Assembly: GCA_963705285.1 (NCBI GenBank)
Contig: OY970066.1
Coordinates: 434,001 to 498,000 of the forward strand
Length of the DNA stretch: 64,000 bases
Direction: 5' to 3'
Origin: JACMLD01 sp963705285
GTDB taxonomy: Bacteria; Bacteroidota; Bacteroidia; Chitinophagales; Chitinophagaceae
Within the stretch, counting starts at the first letter, position 1. Each line of letters begins with the position of its first letter. Shown here piece by piece: positions 54,691-63,610 of this stretch. A model generated the notes under the pieces. That model searched no databases and was not told the origin of the DNA. It saw only the letters and a program-made list of their open reading frames with translations. Both the position numbers and the translations under genes were made by a program.

Positions 54691-54866
54691 CATCATTTAG
54701 CTACCGGGGCTTTCCTAGTAGACTTAGTTCTACACAACACGGCGTCATTTACACATAACCATTATTATTTTGCTCACAACTGGCTGATAGTAAGCAAATA
54801 CAGGTTCGGCATCATTTTGACAGCATATAGGGTGTTAACTTGTTTATTAATTTAAAACGATGCGAT

Positions 54867-55262
54867 ATGAAAAATGAGCAACAGAATAATCAAAATGGCA
54901 AACAAGAGCAACCATTAAAGCAGTCTCCTGCTAGCAGTAATCAAAGTGATCAATCCCAGCAACGAAATATTCCACCGCAAGGGGGTCAGCAGCAACCAAA
55001 AGGGCAATCACAACAACAGACAGGGAATGAAAAAAGCAATATTTCAGTAAGTAATGACGGTAAGATTGGAAAGGCCCATGATCAATGGAATAATGATAAT
55101 GATAACAGAAACAATGATCAGAACAGTGATAAAAATAATGAATGGCAAAAAGACAAGCAGGCAAGAAATGAAAAAGCAGTAACAGAGCCAGACACAGATA
55201 CACCCATCTCTGACCCTGCGAAGACAGACAAGAAACTCCCTCAAATGGGAAGCAACAAATAA
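54867..55262 (+). CDS. Gln/Asn-rich disordered protein (hypothetical)
   Basis: 131 aa from MKNEQQNNQNGKQEQPLK. Built of Gln, Asn, Ser, Lys and Asp (GGQQQPKGQSQQQTGN, then NDNDNRNNDQNSDKNN), with no hydrophobic core, signal peptide or membrane segment. It ends in an acidic tail TEPDTDTPISDPAKTDKK. It has its own terminator and lies downstream of the NHEJ genes. No family known; disordered hydrophilic proteins of this kind are often desiccation or stress proteins. Confidence 0.65.
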   Translation: MKNEQQNNQNGKQEQPLKQSPASSNQSDQSQQRNIPPQGGQQQPKGQSQQQTGNEKSNISVSNDGKIGKAHDQWNNDNDNRNNDQNSDKNNEWQKDKQARNEKAVTEPDTDTPISDPAKTDKKLPQMGSNK

Positions 55263-55318
55263 ATCTGGATGGCTATATGAAACAGACTTATTACCTCTGA
55301 CTATTTCATCCAGATAGT

Positions 55319-55352
55319 ACAAAGCCCCGGCGTAAAGCTAGGGCTTTGTTGT
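55319..55352 (+). terminator. Terminator after the Gln/Asn-rich gene
   Basis: ACAAAGCCC (55319-55327) pairs with GGGCTTTGT (55341-55349), followed by TGTTT. A two-way role is possible. Confidence 0.65.
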
Positions 55353-55385
55353 TTATGTCCTGTTACAATGACTCTTAGAATGCTT

Positions 55386-55476
55386 TTCTACAAATCAGAC
55401 ATCCAAAAATCAGCGATCAGAGATATCTGTCTGTTAGCCTCCAGATCAGAGATCAAAAAATCAGCAATCAGAGATT
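55386..55476. repeat. ATCAGAGATC / AAAATCAGC word repeats
   Basis: Short words recur: CCAAAAATCAGCGATCAGAGAT and, 60 bp on, CAAAAAATCAGCAATCAGAGAT. It is a two-copy imperfect repeat between two convergent genes. Confidence 0.6.
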
Positions 55477-56490
55477 CTAGTGGTTGGCGCGGTAATGTTC
55501 CAGCAGCACATCACCCCCAAAATCATTGGTCAGATCTCGAATAACCGTATGAATATGATTGGCATTATTCTGAGAATTATCGTATTCAATAATCAGCGTT
55601 GGCCCCTGTATACGGTAGTAATACGGTTTACCCAATACATGCTGGGTATGCCCTGCCCACGTAAACCATACATTATCCAGCCCTGCTGTCTGAATTTGTT
55701 TGAGCATGTTATCTGCAAACAATTTGGTATAGCGGTGCACATATAGGTTGAGCAATTGCAGCAGTAATTGTTTGTTGGAAGCAGATAACTCGCTGTAGCG
55801 TATACCAGCCGGGTGTTCAATCATAGCTTTTCGACTGGCAGCGGTAATAATTTCTCCGGGCGCTACAGAATCGATGAGCGCCTTTTTTAATTCGGCCGCA
55901 GAAAGGGCGTGCAAGAGCGCAAAGCCGCGATCAGTTTCTTCTTTTAATATTTCTTTGTTTTTTTGCGGCCCGGCCAAAACTATAGCAGGGTTAGAACCCA
56001 GAAATGAAGGTGTACCGGCCACCAGTTCTTTTTTATTGGCAGAAAAATGAAATGCCACATGGTGCCCTTCAAAACGCCAGCCCCAAATGGTGGTGGCGGC
56101 AGGAATTCCAAATATGGTAAGAAAGTATTTACCGGGATCCCTGTAATGGTCATTTTCTTTACGATGTTCCAGTTCTTTCAATACCGCATCCAACTGCATA
56201 ATGGATTCCACTTTTTGTACTGTCTCCTGGCTAAGGCTGGTTTTTAACAGGTCGGTAACCGCAGCGCGTTGTGTGGCATTCAGCTCATTCATAGATATGC
56301 CTTTTCGGTCTTCCAGCGGCACATACATAAACCGAAACCTTTCTGCTGTATCAAACGGATAAAGCGCTTTTACTTTTTGAGCTTCATTAAGAGAGTTGAT
56401 AACTGCAGTGGCTTTTTCTACCAGGTTTTGAGCCGCCAGTTGCCGGCTAAGCACAAGGCATAACAAAACAAATAAAATAATACGGGTCAT
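55477..56490 (-). CDS. DUF3500 domain protein, exported
   Basis: 337 aa. Signal peptide (MTRIILFVLLCLVLSRQLAA), then the DUF3500 domain over most of the length: FRFMYVPLEDRKGISM, WGWRFEGHHVAFHFS, VWFTWAGHTQHVLGKPYYYRIQGP and the C-terminal DNSQNNANHIHTVIRD. The His-rich motifs (GHH, NHIH) suggest metal binding, which is inference. The family has no known function. Monocistronic. Confidence 0.9.
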   Translation of the reverse strand: MTRIILFVLLCLVLSRQLAAQNLVEKATAVINSLNEAQKVKALYPFDTAERFRFMYVPLEDRKGISMNELNATQRAAVTDLLKTSLSQETVQKVESIMQLDAVLKELEHRKENDHYRDPGKYFLTIFGIPAATTIWGWRFEGHHVAFHFSANKKELVAGTPSFLGSNPAIVLAGPQKNKEILKEETDRGFALLHALSAAELKKALIDSVAPGEIITAASRKAMIEHPAGIRYSELSASNKQLLLQLLNLYVHRYTKLFADNMLKQIQTAGLDNVWFTWAGHTQHVLGKPYYYRIQGPTLIIEYDNSQNNANHIHTVIRDLTNDFGGDVLLEHYRANH

Positions 56491-56738
56491 ATGGCAGGTG
56501 TGTGAGTGGTAATAAAGATAGGGATAAGTTGGAAAGCGAGTTTGTTAACCATATCGACATCCTATTACCCCGGCCGCCGCAAGGAAGTCTTTGCAGTGGA
56601 GGATTTTCCCCAATAACTTTTTTATAAATAGGCGTCCCTTTCTAATTGGCCGTTAATCAAGGCGATGTATTCAGGCACCATTTAAGATGTAGTAAGCCAG
56701 CAATCCAATGCATTTTTACAACCACCTAAAAATTTACG

Positions 56739-57023
56739 ATGAAAACTATCTATGTATTGCTGTCTGCCCTGCTGATAAGCACAATGTCCATTGCACAGGC
56801 AACGCCCCATGAAAAAACAGTGCTCAAGAATGACCTGGTAAAAGAAAGAAATGCACGCCATGCCGTAGCACGGGATGTACTGACCGGACATCCTAAAAGA
56901 GCTAAAGCGCACCATCGCGCAGCCGTTGCTTATCATAAAAGAATACACCGCGATGCGCGCGTTATACACCATAACGATGCAGTGCGTGCTAAAAAAAGAC
57001 ATTACGCGCGTAAGCATCGATAA
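56739..57023 (+). CDS. Small secreted basic His/Arg/Lys-rich protein
   Basis: 94 aa. Signal peptide (MKTIYVLLSALLISTMSIAQ), mature ~74 residues, very basic and His-rich: AKAHHRAAVAYHKRIHR, HHNDAVRAKKRHYARKHR at the end. About a third of the mature residues are His, Arg or Lys. No family recognised; such composition suits metal, nucleic acid or polyanion binding. Its own unit, with no neighbour in the same operon. Confidence 0.75.
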   Translation: MKTIYVLLSALLISTMSIAQATPHEKTVLKNDLVKERNARHAVARDVLTGHPKRAKAHHRAAVAYHKRIHRDARVIHHNDAVRAKKRHYARKHR

Positions 57024-57129
57024 TACATAATGCCGGTACACAGCGTAACAGTTAGCTCATTTTCGCTTTGTGCGCTTAGCACTTTGTTTCTCTTAGCCTT
57101 ATTCTCTCAGCCATTTGTATCTTTAATAC

Positions 57130-57897
57130 ATGGATACCAAAAAAGATCTCCGGCTGGCAGTGCTCATAGACGCCGATAATATTCCTTACAGCAATGTAAA
57201 AGGCATGATGGAAGAAATAGCCAAATACGGTACGCCCACTTTTAAACGTATTTACGGCGATTGGACCAAGCCCACCCTCAGTGGCTGGAAAACCGTATTA
57301 CTGGAAAATGCCATTACACCCATTCAACAATACAGTTATACCTCAGGCAAAAATTCTTCCGACTCTGCTATGATCATAGATGCCATGGACATTTTATATT
57401 CTGGCAGGGCAGATGGTTTTTGTATAGTGAGCAGCGACAGTGATTTTACCCGTCTTGCCACCCGACTTCGCGAGGCTGGTATGCAGGTAATAGGCATCGG
57501 ACAGAAAAAAACACCCCACCCCTTTATTGTTGCCTGCGATAAATTTATTTACCTGGAAATTATTGCGTCGTTCTCTGCTGAAACGGTTACGGTAACCAAG
57601 GAAGCTACCACGCCTGCTCAACCGCCGGCACCACCCAAAGCCGGTAAAGAAGTAATACAACTGATTGCTGCCACCATTGCAGATTTGGCCGATGAAAACG
57701 GCTGGGCTTTTCTGGGCGAAGTAGGTGCACTGCTGTTGAAGAAGAAACCAGATTTCGATCCGCGTAATTATGGTTTTGTAAAACTAACCCCATTAATAAA
57801 ATCACTCGGTCGTTTTGATATTGATGAACGGGAGACCGATAAAAAAAGTATCAAGCTGATTTATATAAGGGTGAAGCAAGAGGTAGGGAAAGGCTAG
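57130..57897 (+). CDS. NYN domain ribonuclease with C-terminal OST-HTH/LOTUS domain
   Basis: 255 aa. The N-terminal NYN domain (PIN-like fold) has its acidic metal site in LIDADNIP, DSAMIIDAMD and SSDSDFTRLATRLRE. A Pro-rich linker (residues ~155-170) leads to an OST-HTH/LOTUS domain (GWAFLGEVGALLLKKKPDF to LGRFDID), an RNA-binding module. This pairing is known in bacteria as the LabA-like/DUF88 group and is presumed to cut RNA. Monocistronic. Confidence 0.92.
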   Translation: MDTKKDLRLAVLIDADNIPYSNVKGMMEEIAKYGTPTFKRIYGDWTKPTLSGWKTVLLENAITPIQQYSYTSGKNSSDSAMIIDAMDILYSGRADGFCIVSSDSDFTRLATRLREAGMQVIGIGQKKTPHPFIVACDKFIYLEIIASFSAETVTVTKEATTPAQPPAPPKAGKEVIQLIAATIADLADENGWAFLGEVGALLLKKKPDFDPRNYGFVKLTPLIKSLGRFDIDERETDKKSIKLIYIRVKQEVGKG

Positions 57898-57940
57898 TGG
57901 TGAGTGGTTAGTGGGGAGTAGTGAGTTGCTAGTGGGCGTT
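57895..57940. repeat. Short GTGAGTGG/TTAGTGGGG word cluster
   Basis: AGTGGTGAGTGGTTAGTGGG followed by GAGTAGTGAGTTGCTAGTGGG directly at the stop of the NYN gene. It is a type of degenerate short repeat common after genes in this phylum. The 288-bp gap to the next gene holds nothing else. Confidence 0.5.
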
Positions 57941-58186
57941 TGCGGAGATATTGCAATAAATTTCTCATTACAATCATAAATCTTTAAAGCTGCAGAATTA
58001 ATGCATAAAACTTTTGTTTATAGTTGCAACCATCCAATTGATTGGCTCCCCAGATAGTAATACAAAAAATAGATTGCATGTACTGTTTATTCAAACATCA
58101 ATACAATAAGTAATACGTTTTCCATCGCTACAATTTCACGTGTGTAGTTTCTTGCAGTATATTGCCGCACAAAACAGCGTGTATAT

Positions 58187-59131
58187 ATGAAGCTTATTTA
58201 CTGCCTGGGAATACTGTTAGCAACCTTCGAGGCATTGGCGCAGAAAACAGAAAGCTATTATGATTGGCAATGGAAACCTTGTGAATCAATAAAGGCGCGT
58301 TTTTACAGTACATTAGAAAAAACAGATAGTGGCTGGTTGCGCTTCGACTATTTTCTGAGCGGGCCGAAATTGCAAATGAAGGCATTGTTTGCCGACAGCA
58401 CTTGTGAAATATATAATGGCACATCTGTTTTTTTATTCCCGAACGGACAGGTATCGCGGATGGGCCGTCAAATTCATAATAAGAGGGAAGGTGTTTGCCT
58501 GCGGTTTCATTCAAACGGCATGATGGCAGATTCAGCTTTTTACCATAATGATGTGCCTCAGGGTATCAATATGGGTTGGTGGCCTAACGGAACCTTAAGG
58601 GATTCCATTGCCCATGTAAATGATAGTATGGATGTGCAGGTAAGCTGGTTTGATACCGGCGTTCCTTCTGGAGCCGGCTACCTGTTACATGGAAAAATGC
58701 ATGGGAAATGGCAATTTTTCCATAAAAGCGGACAGATAGCCGCCATAGAATCATATGACCACGGCAAAGCGCTGGCTAAACAATTTTTTAAAGAAGATGG
58801 TACCCCGCAGACAGACACTTCTAAAGGACTGAGTGCCGCTAGTTTTAAAGGTGGTGGCAATGCTTGGCAAAAGTGGTTATCAAGCAAATTGGTTTGGCCT
58901 ACTGGGTATCAGTTTTCAAATGGAGATATGGCTGTCACGGTAGTAGATATCGTAATTGATGAAGATGGTAAAGTAGAATCAGCAGAAGTATCCACCCCAT
59001 TTCACCCGGAGTTTGACAAGCTGGCGATCGCTGTTATTCGGCATAGCCCCAACTGGACGCCAGCCATTCATCATAATCGGCGGGTAAAATCTTATTTCAG
59101 GCAGCCGGTGACCTTCAGGCAAGAGGAATAA
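58187..59131 (+). CDS. YwqK/MORN-like repeat protein with TonB C-terminal domain
   Basis: 314 aa. Signal peptide (MKLIYCLGILLATFEALA). The middle (residues ~75-205) consists of about five YwqK/MORN-type repeats of the form G...F..NG....., such as REGVCLRFHSNGMM, GINMGWWPNGTLRD and HGKWQFFHKSGQIA. The C-terminal ~85 residues are a TonB-type domain (VVDIVIDEDGKVESAEV, FDKLAIAVIRHSPNWTPA). There is no N-terminal TonB transmembrane anchor with Pro-rich linker, so it cannot act as a classical TonB; this fusion is a recurring Bacteroidota protein of unknown role. Confidence 0.85.
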   Translation: MKLIYCLGILLATFEALAQKTESYYDWQWKPCESIKARFYSTLEKTDSGWLRFDYFLSGPKLQMKALFADSTCEIYNGTSVFLFPNGQVSRMGRQIHNKREGVCLRFHSNGMMADSAFYHNDVPQGINMGWWPNGTLRDSIAHVNDSMDVQVSWFDTGVPSGAGYLLHGKMHGKWQFFHKSGQIAAIESYDHGKALAKQFFKEDGTPQTDTSKGLSAASFKGGGNAWQKWLSSKLVWPTGYQFSNGDMAVTVVDIVIDEDGKVESAEVSTPFHPEFDKLAIAVIRHSPNWTPAIHHNRRVKSYFRQPVTFRQEE

Positions 59132-59239
59132 ACACATTTTAATTGGTGCTTGGGCCCGGCTATTCAGAACAGGGCTTCCTGTTTCATAGATGCAACGTTC
59201 TTCGGTTGCAGCATGTCAACCACTTCAAACCCCCTATTC

Positions 59240-59635
59240 ATGCGTAAACTTATTAATAGCATCTGCCTGGCCCTGGCTATTCTGGCCATTGGCTGCTCGC
59301 GCTCTAATGACGCAGCGGATGAGTCTCTATTTTATGGTACCTGGATAAAAGGATCCGCAGCCGGCGACACCCTGCAGTTTGGAAGAAAAAACAATCAACA
59401 TATTTTACGCAGGAACATGTCCTTCAATCCCAATCTGCCCAGCTACCAGGAGGTAGCATACCAATATAAAAATGGAAAGCTGCTGGTAGAATTTGCCGGC
59501 GCCGGTTCGGGGCTTAGAGAGATAGACAGCTTTGGCTGGAAGACTGTAGGCAAAGTATTTGAACTGCAGGGTTACCAAATGTATTTGTTTATGTCTTCTA
59601 CACAAACGCGGTTTACTTATACAAAGATTGACTAA
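59240..59635 (+). CDS. Small lipoprotein (hypothetical)
   Basis: 131 aa from MRKLINSICLALAILAIGC, with lipobox AIGCSRS; the 30 upstream codons are not signal-like. The mature part is beta-rich: LFYGTWIKGSAAGDTLQFG, VAYQYKNGKLLVEFAG, FTYTKID. It resembles lipocalin-like small lipoproteins (DUF4488/lipocalin-type, start FYGTWI) in size and motif only. It is 108 bp downstream of the MORN/TonB gene and may be cotranscribed. Confidence 0.75.
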   Translation: MRKLINSICLALAILAIGCSRSNDAADESLFYGTWIKGSAAGDTLQFGRKNNQHILRRNMSFNPNLPSYQEVAYQYKNGKLLVEFAGAGSGLREIDSFGWKTVGKVFELQGYQMYLFMSSTQTRFTYTKID

Positions 59636-60345
59636 CTGCCCACGCCTCCTATAAAGTGATGGATTATTGAAGTGCCTACCAACAAACACCTACAAATAAT
59701 TTTTTGAATTTTCTTTTCGGTAATTATTATTGGCTGAGTATGTAAAGAACGCTGAAACCGTAAAAAACAAAAAAAAAGGGACCAGGATAAATATCCAGTC
59801 CCGGTTATAATCCAATATCCTATGAAAAACCATCTATTTGTTTTCAAATGCTGTGCCAATAAATTCTCCGCTTGCAATAACGATTGATATATTCTAAAAT
59901 TCCCTTTGATGGAAAACTTAACCCCAGTACGGGAAAACAGCGGATCTACGTTGTAACTTTAGTATACTAATGGTTATGGCTTAAAACACACTAAACATTA
60001 TTTAATGCATTTTTAAGGCAGTCCGCTAAATGGCTTCATCAATTCATAAACCAAGCGCTCACCAAATTGTAAAACAATGGCAGCTTTGTTTCGAATTATT
60101 AAATATGAAACAAACTAACGTGCCCATTATACAATACTGTTCTTTACAATGGTACTTGCATATTGCAGCAGTTGCCAGAAAAAAGATTTTACACAGTTGC
60201 GGATAACAAACAAATATCTACTGCAACAATCGAAGGAAAATTTAGATTAAAAAGTTATTGAATGTGGGTTGATCATGCTTCATGGGCGAATGGCTGTTAC
60301 GGAGTGGTAGATATCGTCAACAGGAAAAGAAAATTGCCTTTTATC
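59636..60345. other. Gap with a possible lipoprotein relic
   Basis: About 700 bp. Around 60104-60250 two overlapping frames start with MKQTNVPIIQYCS and, one frame over, carry HYTILFFTMVLAYCSSCQKK, which looks like a lipoprotein signal peptide broken by a frameshift; the stretch then stops. No coding region of useful length remains. The first part (59636-60000) is AT-rich and featureless. Confidence 0.35.
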
Positions 60346-60349
60346 TCAG

Positions 60350-60780
60350 AATCTGCGGCAAATTACCACAGAGGAAGAAGAGGTTTTTCACAGAGTACAA
60401 GAGGCACATCCAATTTGCTGAACTATTTTAAATTTTGAATCTGCGTTCATCTGCGAATCTGCGGCAAATTACCACGGAGGAAGAATAGGTTTTTCACAGA
60501 GTACAAGAGGCACATCCAATTTGCTGAACTATTTTAAATTTGAATTTGCGTTCATATACAAATCTGCGGAAAATTACCACGGAGGAAGAACAGGTTTTTC
60601 ACAGAGTACAAGAGGCACATCCAATTTGCTGAACTATTTTAAATGTTGAATTTGCGTTCATCTGCGAATCTGCGGCAAATTACCAGAGGAAGAAGAGGTT
60701 TTTCACAGAGTACAGGAGGCACATCCAATTTGCTGAACTATTTTAAATTTGATTTGCGTTCATCTGCGAATCTGCGGCAA
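60350..60780. repeat. Tandem repeat of ~105 bp, four copies and a partial
   Basis: ATCTGCGG recurs at 60351, 60457, 60561, 60668 and 60770, giving periods of 106, 104, 107 and 102. Inside each unit are ACCACGGAGGAAGA, TTTTTCACAGAGTACAAGAGG, CACATCCAATTTGCTGAAC and TTGCGTTCATCTGCG. Copies differ by indels and point changes. It is likely untranslated; the frames through it change between copies. Confidence 0.88.
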
Positions 60781-60895
60781 AAAGATTTGTTGATGGTGGA
60801 GGGTACCGTGGGGCTATCAATCCCAATATCCTCAAATCTCTAAATCATCAATGCTGCCCTACAAACCTTTTACCTGCCGTTTTGTTATTTACCAC

Positions 60896-61927
60896 ATGCA
60901 GATACAATTAAGCGTACTTGATCAAACACCCATACGCCGCGGCAGCAATGCAGCCGAATCTTTGCAGGAATCTGTGGAACTGATAAAATGGGCCGAAAAA
61001 CTTGGGTATACGCGTTACTGGCTAAGCGAGCATCACAACACCCTCAGCCTGGCCGGCGCCGCGCCTGAAATACTTATTGCCCGCCTGGCAGCAGAAAGCA
61101 AAACCATCCGCATTGGTTCTGGCGGTATTATGTTGCCCAACCACAGTGCCTTAAAAGTGGCCGAAAACTTTCGCCTGCTGGAGGCGCTTTATCCCAATCG
61201 CATAGATCTGGGCATAGGCCGTGCGCCGGGTGGCGATAGGTTAACCTCCAGGTTGCTCAATCCCTCCAATAATTTTGATCCCAAAGCATACATACAACAG
61301 ATTGAAGACCTGCAATGTTTTTTAACGGATACACCGGGCGAAGGCAATGCCCAGGGGAAAGTGCGGGCCATTCCGCGCATTGATACCGTACCAGCATTAT
61401 GGATGCTTACCAGCAGCGGCGAAAGTGCTTACCTGGCCGCACATACCGGCATGGCACTGGGCTTTGCGCAATTTATAAATCCTATTGAGGGTGCCGAGGC
61501 AATAGCTGCGTATCGTCAACGGTTTCGTGCTTCTGCACTATTGGCATCGCCGCAGGCCAATGTAGGGGTATTCATTTTTTGTTCAGAAAATGAAGAAACC
61601 GTAGCCCGTACACAAGCCGTGATGGATTATCGTTTCCTGGGTTTTGAAAAAGGCCGAATTGATGACATGCCTGATTACGCCACCGCCAGCAAGTATGATT
61701 ATTCACCGGCAGAATGGCAACGCGTTTTGTTTAACCGCCAACGCACCATTATGGGTACGCCCGATGTGGTAAAAGAAAAAATACTGGAACTGGCAAATGA
61801 CATGCAGGTATCAGAAATAATGGCCGCCACCTTTGCCGAAAGCCGCGAAGACCGCTTCCGCAGTTACGAACTATTATCAGAAATGTTTGCAGTGCCTGCT
61901 GATGAAGCAGCAATGGAACACGGATGA
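60896..61927 (+). CDS. LLM class flavin-dependent oxidoreductase (luciferase-like)
   Basis: 343 aa from MQIQLSVLDQTPIRRG; 15 upstream codons are outside the family. Bacterial luciferase-like TIM barrel, with YTRYWLSEHHNTLSLAGAAPE at the flavin-binding face, IRIGSGGIMLPNHSALKVAE, NRIDLGIGRAPGGD and the C-terminal TIMGTPDVVKEKI. It uses reduced FMN and oxygen; substrate unknown. The last codons and stop (EHG, TGA at 61925-61927) come from the CACGGAT-type repeat, so the true ancestral C-terminus may have been replaced. Confidence 0.93.
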   Translation: MQIQLSVLDQTPIRRGSNAAESLQESVELIKWAEKLGYTRYWLSEHHNTLSLAGAAPEILIARLAAESKTIRIGSGGIMLPNHSALKVAENFRLLEALYPNRIDLGIGRAPGGDRLTSRLLNPSNNFDPKAYIQQIEDLQCFLTDTPGEGNAQGKVRAIPRIDTVPALWMLTSSGESAYLAAHTGMALGFAQFINPIEGAEAIAAYRQRFRASALLASPQANVGVFIFCSENEETVARTQAVMDYRFLGFEKGRIDDMPDYATASKYDYSPAEWQRVLFNRQRTIMGTPDVVKEKILELANDMQVSEIMAATFAESREDRFRSYELLSEMFAVPADEAAMEHG

Positions 61928-62009
61928 CACGGATCAACAGGATGAACACGGATATATAATTTGCGATATAAAAATCCTTTTCATACATCTAATCCGTGGT
62001 ATCCGTGTT
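61917..62009. repeat. CACGGAT inverted repeat at the end of the luciferase-like gene
   Basis: Left arm AACACGGATGACACGGAT (61917-61934), right arm ATCCGTGGTATCCGTGTT (61992-62009), 16 of 18 bases complementary, plus a further GAACACGGAT between. The left arm includes the last codons and stop of the upstream gene. This word family is widespread in unrelated bacteria. Confidence 0.8.
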
Positions 62010-62092
62010 CCCCCAAAAGGGCCACCTATTTTGCAATAGTGTGGCCCAGGGATTAGGGGGTTCTCAAACTGTACGAAAAAAAACGCTCTTTA

Positions 62093-63610
62093 TTATCTTA
62101 CAAAAATGATTTGCTTGGCCATTTGCCCCTGGCTGTCTGATACGCTCACTATATAATTACCAGTTTTTATTGCTGCGTTTAACTGTACCTGCTGGCGGCC
62201 CTGTACATTTTGTAATACCTGCTCAGCCAGTTTTTTTCCGGTCATGTCAAATATCATGGCCGTTGCATGCTGTACTGTTTTGCCTGATTCTATGTACAGG
62301 TTATTGCCTTCAACCAGTGTAGGGAAGATTTTTACTTCGTTACTAACGGCGCCCTGTAACCGTAGCACATCAGAGTATGTAATGGTACCATCCAGGTCTG
62401 TCATGGCAAGGCGGTAATACATGGTACCTGTAAATTGCAGGTCTGTATAAGCATAGGCCTGCTGCAGGCTGCTGTTGCCATTTTGTGCAGCGATGGTCTT
62501 AAGATTTTTGAAGTTTACGCCATCTGTACCACGTTGCACGGTAAAGTTGCTAAAGTTAACAGCGTTGGTAATGGCCCAGTTGAGTTGTGCTTTAGACGGC
62601 GCAGCGGCAACCGCTGTAAAGCTGGCCAGTTTTACCGGCAATATAGAGTTAACCGCTAGGTTAAAGCTGATGCGTGAAAAACCACCATTCTGATAATACT
62701 CAAGTACCATATTGTACGTACCGCTTAAATTAACGGTATAGGTAGTGATGCTGTAAGACTGGTCGTTCCATCTGTTTATTACCCAGGTAGCACCGCCATC
62801 AAGGCTCAGGCGGTAACCGTCATCTCCACCTACGGTGATCATATAATTGCCGGCAGCAAACGTTTTTTGCAGGCGGTAACGTGCACTAAAAGTTTGTGTC
62901 TGAATGGAGCAGTTGCTGGTGTTTACAGTAACAGGCGTGCTGCCACCACCAAAATTATCATCAAAGTTGGGGTTATTGGTGCCACCCTTATTTATATAGC
63001 CTTTGTACGTTTCAAAATTCATTCCCTGGTAGAGGTAGCCAATCCATGTATTGGTGGTACCGTATTCTGCAGGGTTGCCGTTGCCTGTACAAATAACTTC
63101 GGTGCTGAATGAAATGCGGTTGTCACCAAAATTTTCGTAATACTCTAATACAAGGTTGTAAGTGCCGTTCAGATAAATATTGTAAGTAGTGGTGCTATAA
63201 GACTGATCGTTCCATCTGTTGATTACCCAGGTAGCTCCCCCATCAAGACTTAAGCGATAGCCATCGTCTCCACCCACGGTAATGGCATAATTGGCTGCGG
63301 CAAAAGTTTTGGCAAGCCTGAAGCGTACGCTGAAAGTATCGGTAAGAACGGGGCAACCATTGGTAACAAAATTGGTTTGTGCGCCACCAAAAGTTTCGTT
63401 GAATATAGCGTTGCTGTTTCCTTCGGTGATGTACCCTTTGTAAGTATTAAAACTTTTACCCTGGTACATGTAGCCTATCCAGCTATTGCCTGAACCATAC
63501 ACCGCCGGATTACCTTGCGGTGTGCAGGTTTGTGCCTGGATGTTGCCTGCCAACAGTAAGCAAATAAATGCTATCAGGGCTTGTACGGGTGTTTTGTAAA
63601 GTTTTTTCAT
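62093..63610 (-). CDS. Type IX secreted protein with two PA14-like/beta-sandwich repeats
   Basis: 505 aa from MKKLYKTPVQALIAFICLLL. Signal peptide, then two copies of a ~140-residue beta module (residues ~30-165 and ~175-310). Both contain GGDDGYRLSLDGGATWV and INRWNDQSYS, and each begins GNPA.YG..N.WIGY.YQG..F.TYKGY, as in PA14-like lectin domains. A fibronectin-like stretch follows (VKLASFTAVAAAPSKAQL, YRLAMTDLDGTITYSD), then the type IX secretion sorting domain ending GNYIVSVSDSQGQMAKQIIFVR. It is secreted through the T9SS and attached to the surface or released. A surface adhesin or sugar-binding role is inferred. Confidence 0.92.
   Translation of the reverse strand: MKKLYKTPVQALIAFICLLLAGNIQAQTCTPQGNPAVYGSGNSWIGYMYQGKSFNTYKGYITEGNSNAIFNETFGGAQTNFVTNGCPVLTDTFSVRFRLAKTFAAANYAITVGGDDGYRLSLDGGATWVINRWNDQSYSTTTYNIYLNGTYNLVLEYYENFGDNRISFSTEVICTGNGNPAEYGTTNTWIGYLYQGMNFETYKGYINKGGTNNPNFDDNFGGGSTPVTVNTSNCSIQTQTFSARYRLQKTFAAGNYMITVGGDDGYRLSLDGGATWVINRWNDQSYSITTYTVNLSGTYNMVLEYYQNGGFSRISFNLAVNSILPVKLASFTAVAAAPSKAQLNWAITNAVNFSNFTVQRGTDGVNFKNLKTIAAQNGNSSLQQAYAYTDLQFTGTMYYRLAMTDLDGTITYSDVLRLQGAVSNEVKIFPTLVEGNNLYIESGKTVQHATAMIFDMTGKKLAEQVLQNVQGRQQVQLNAAIKTGNYIVSVSDSQGQMAKQIIFVR

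Noticed and set aside
60643..60843. 66-codon forward frame in the 105-bp repeat
   Set aside because: Its sequence (repeats of LRSSANLRQ) is the tandem repeat translated.
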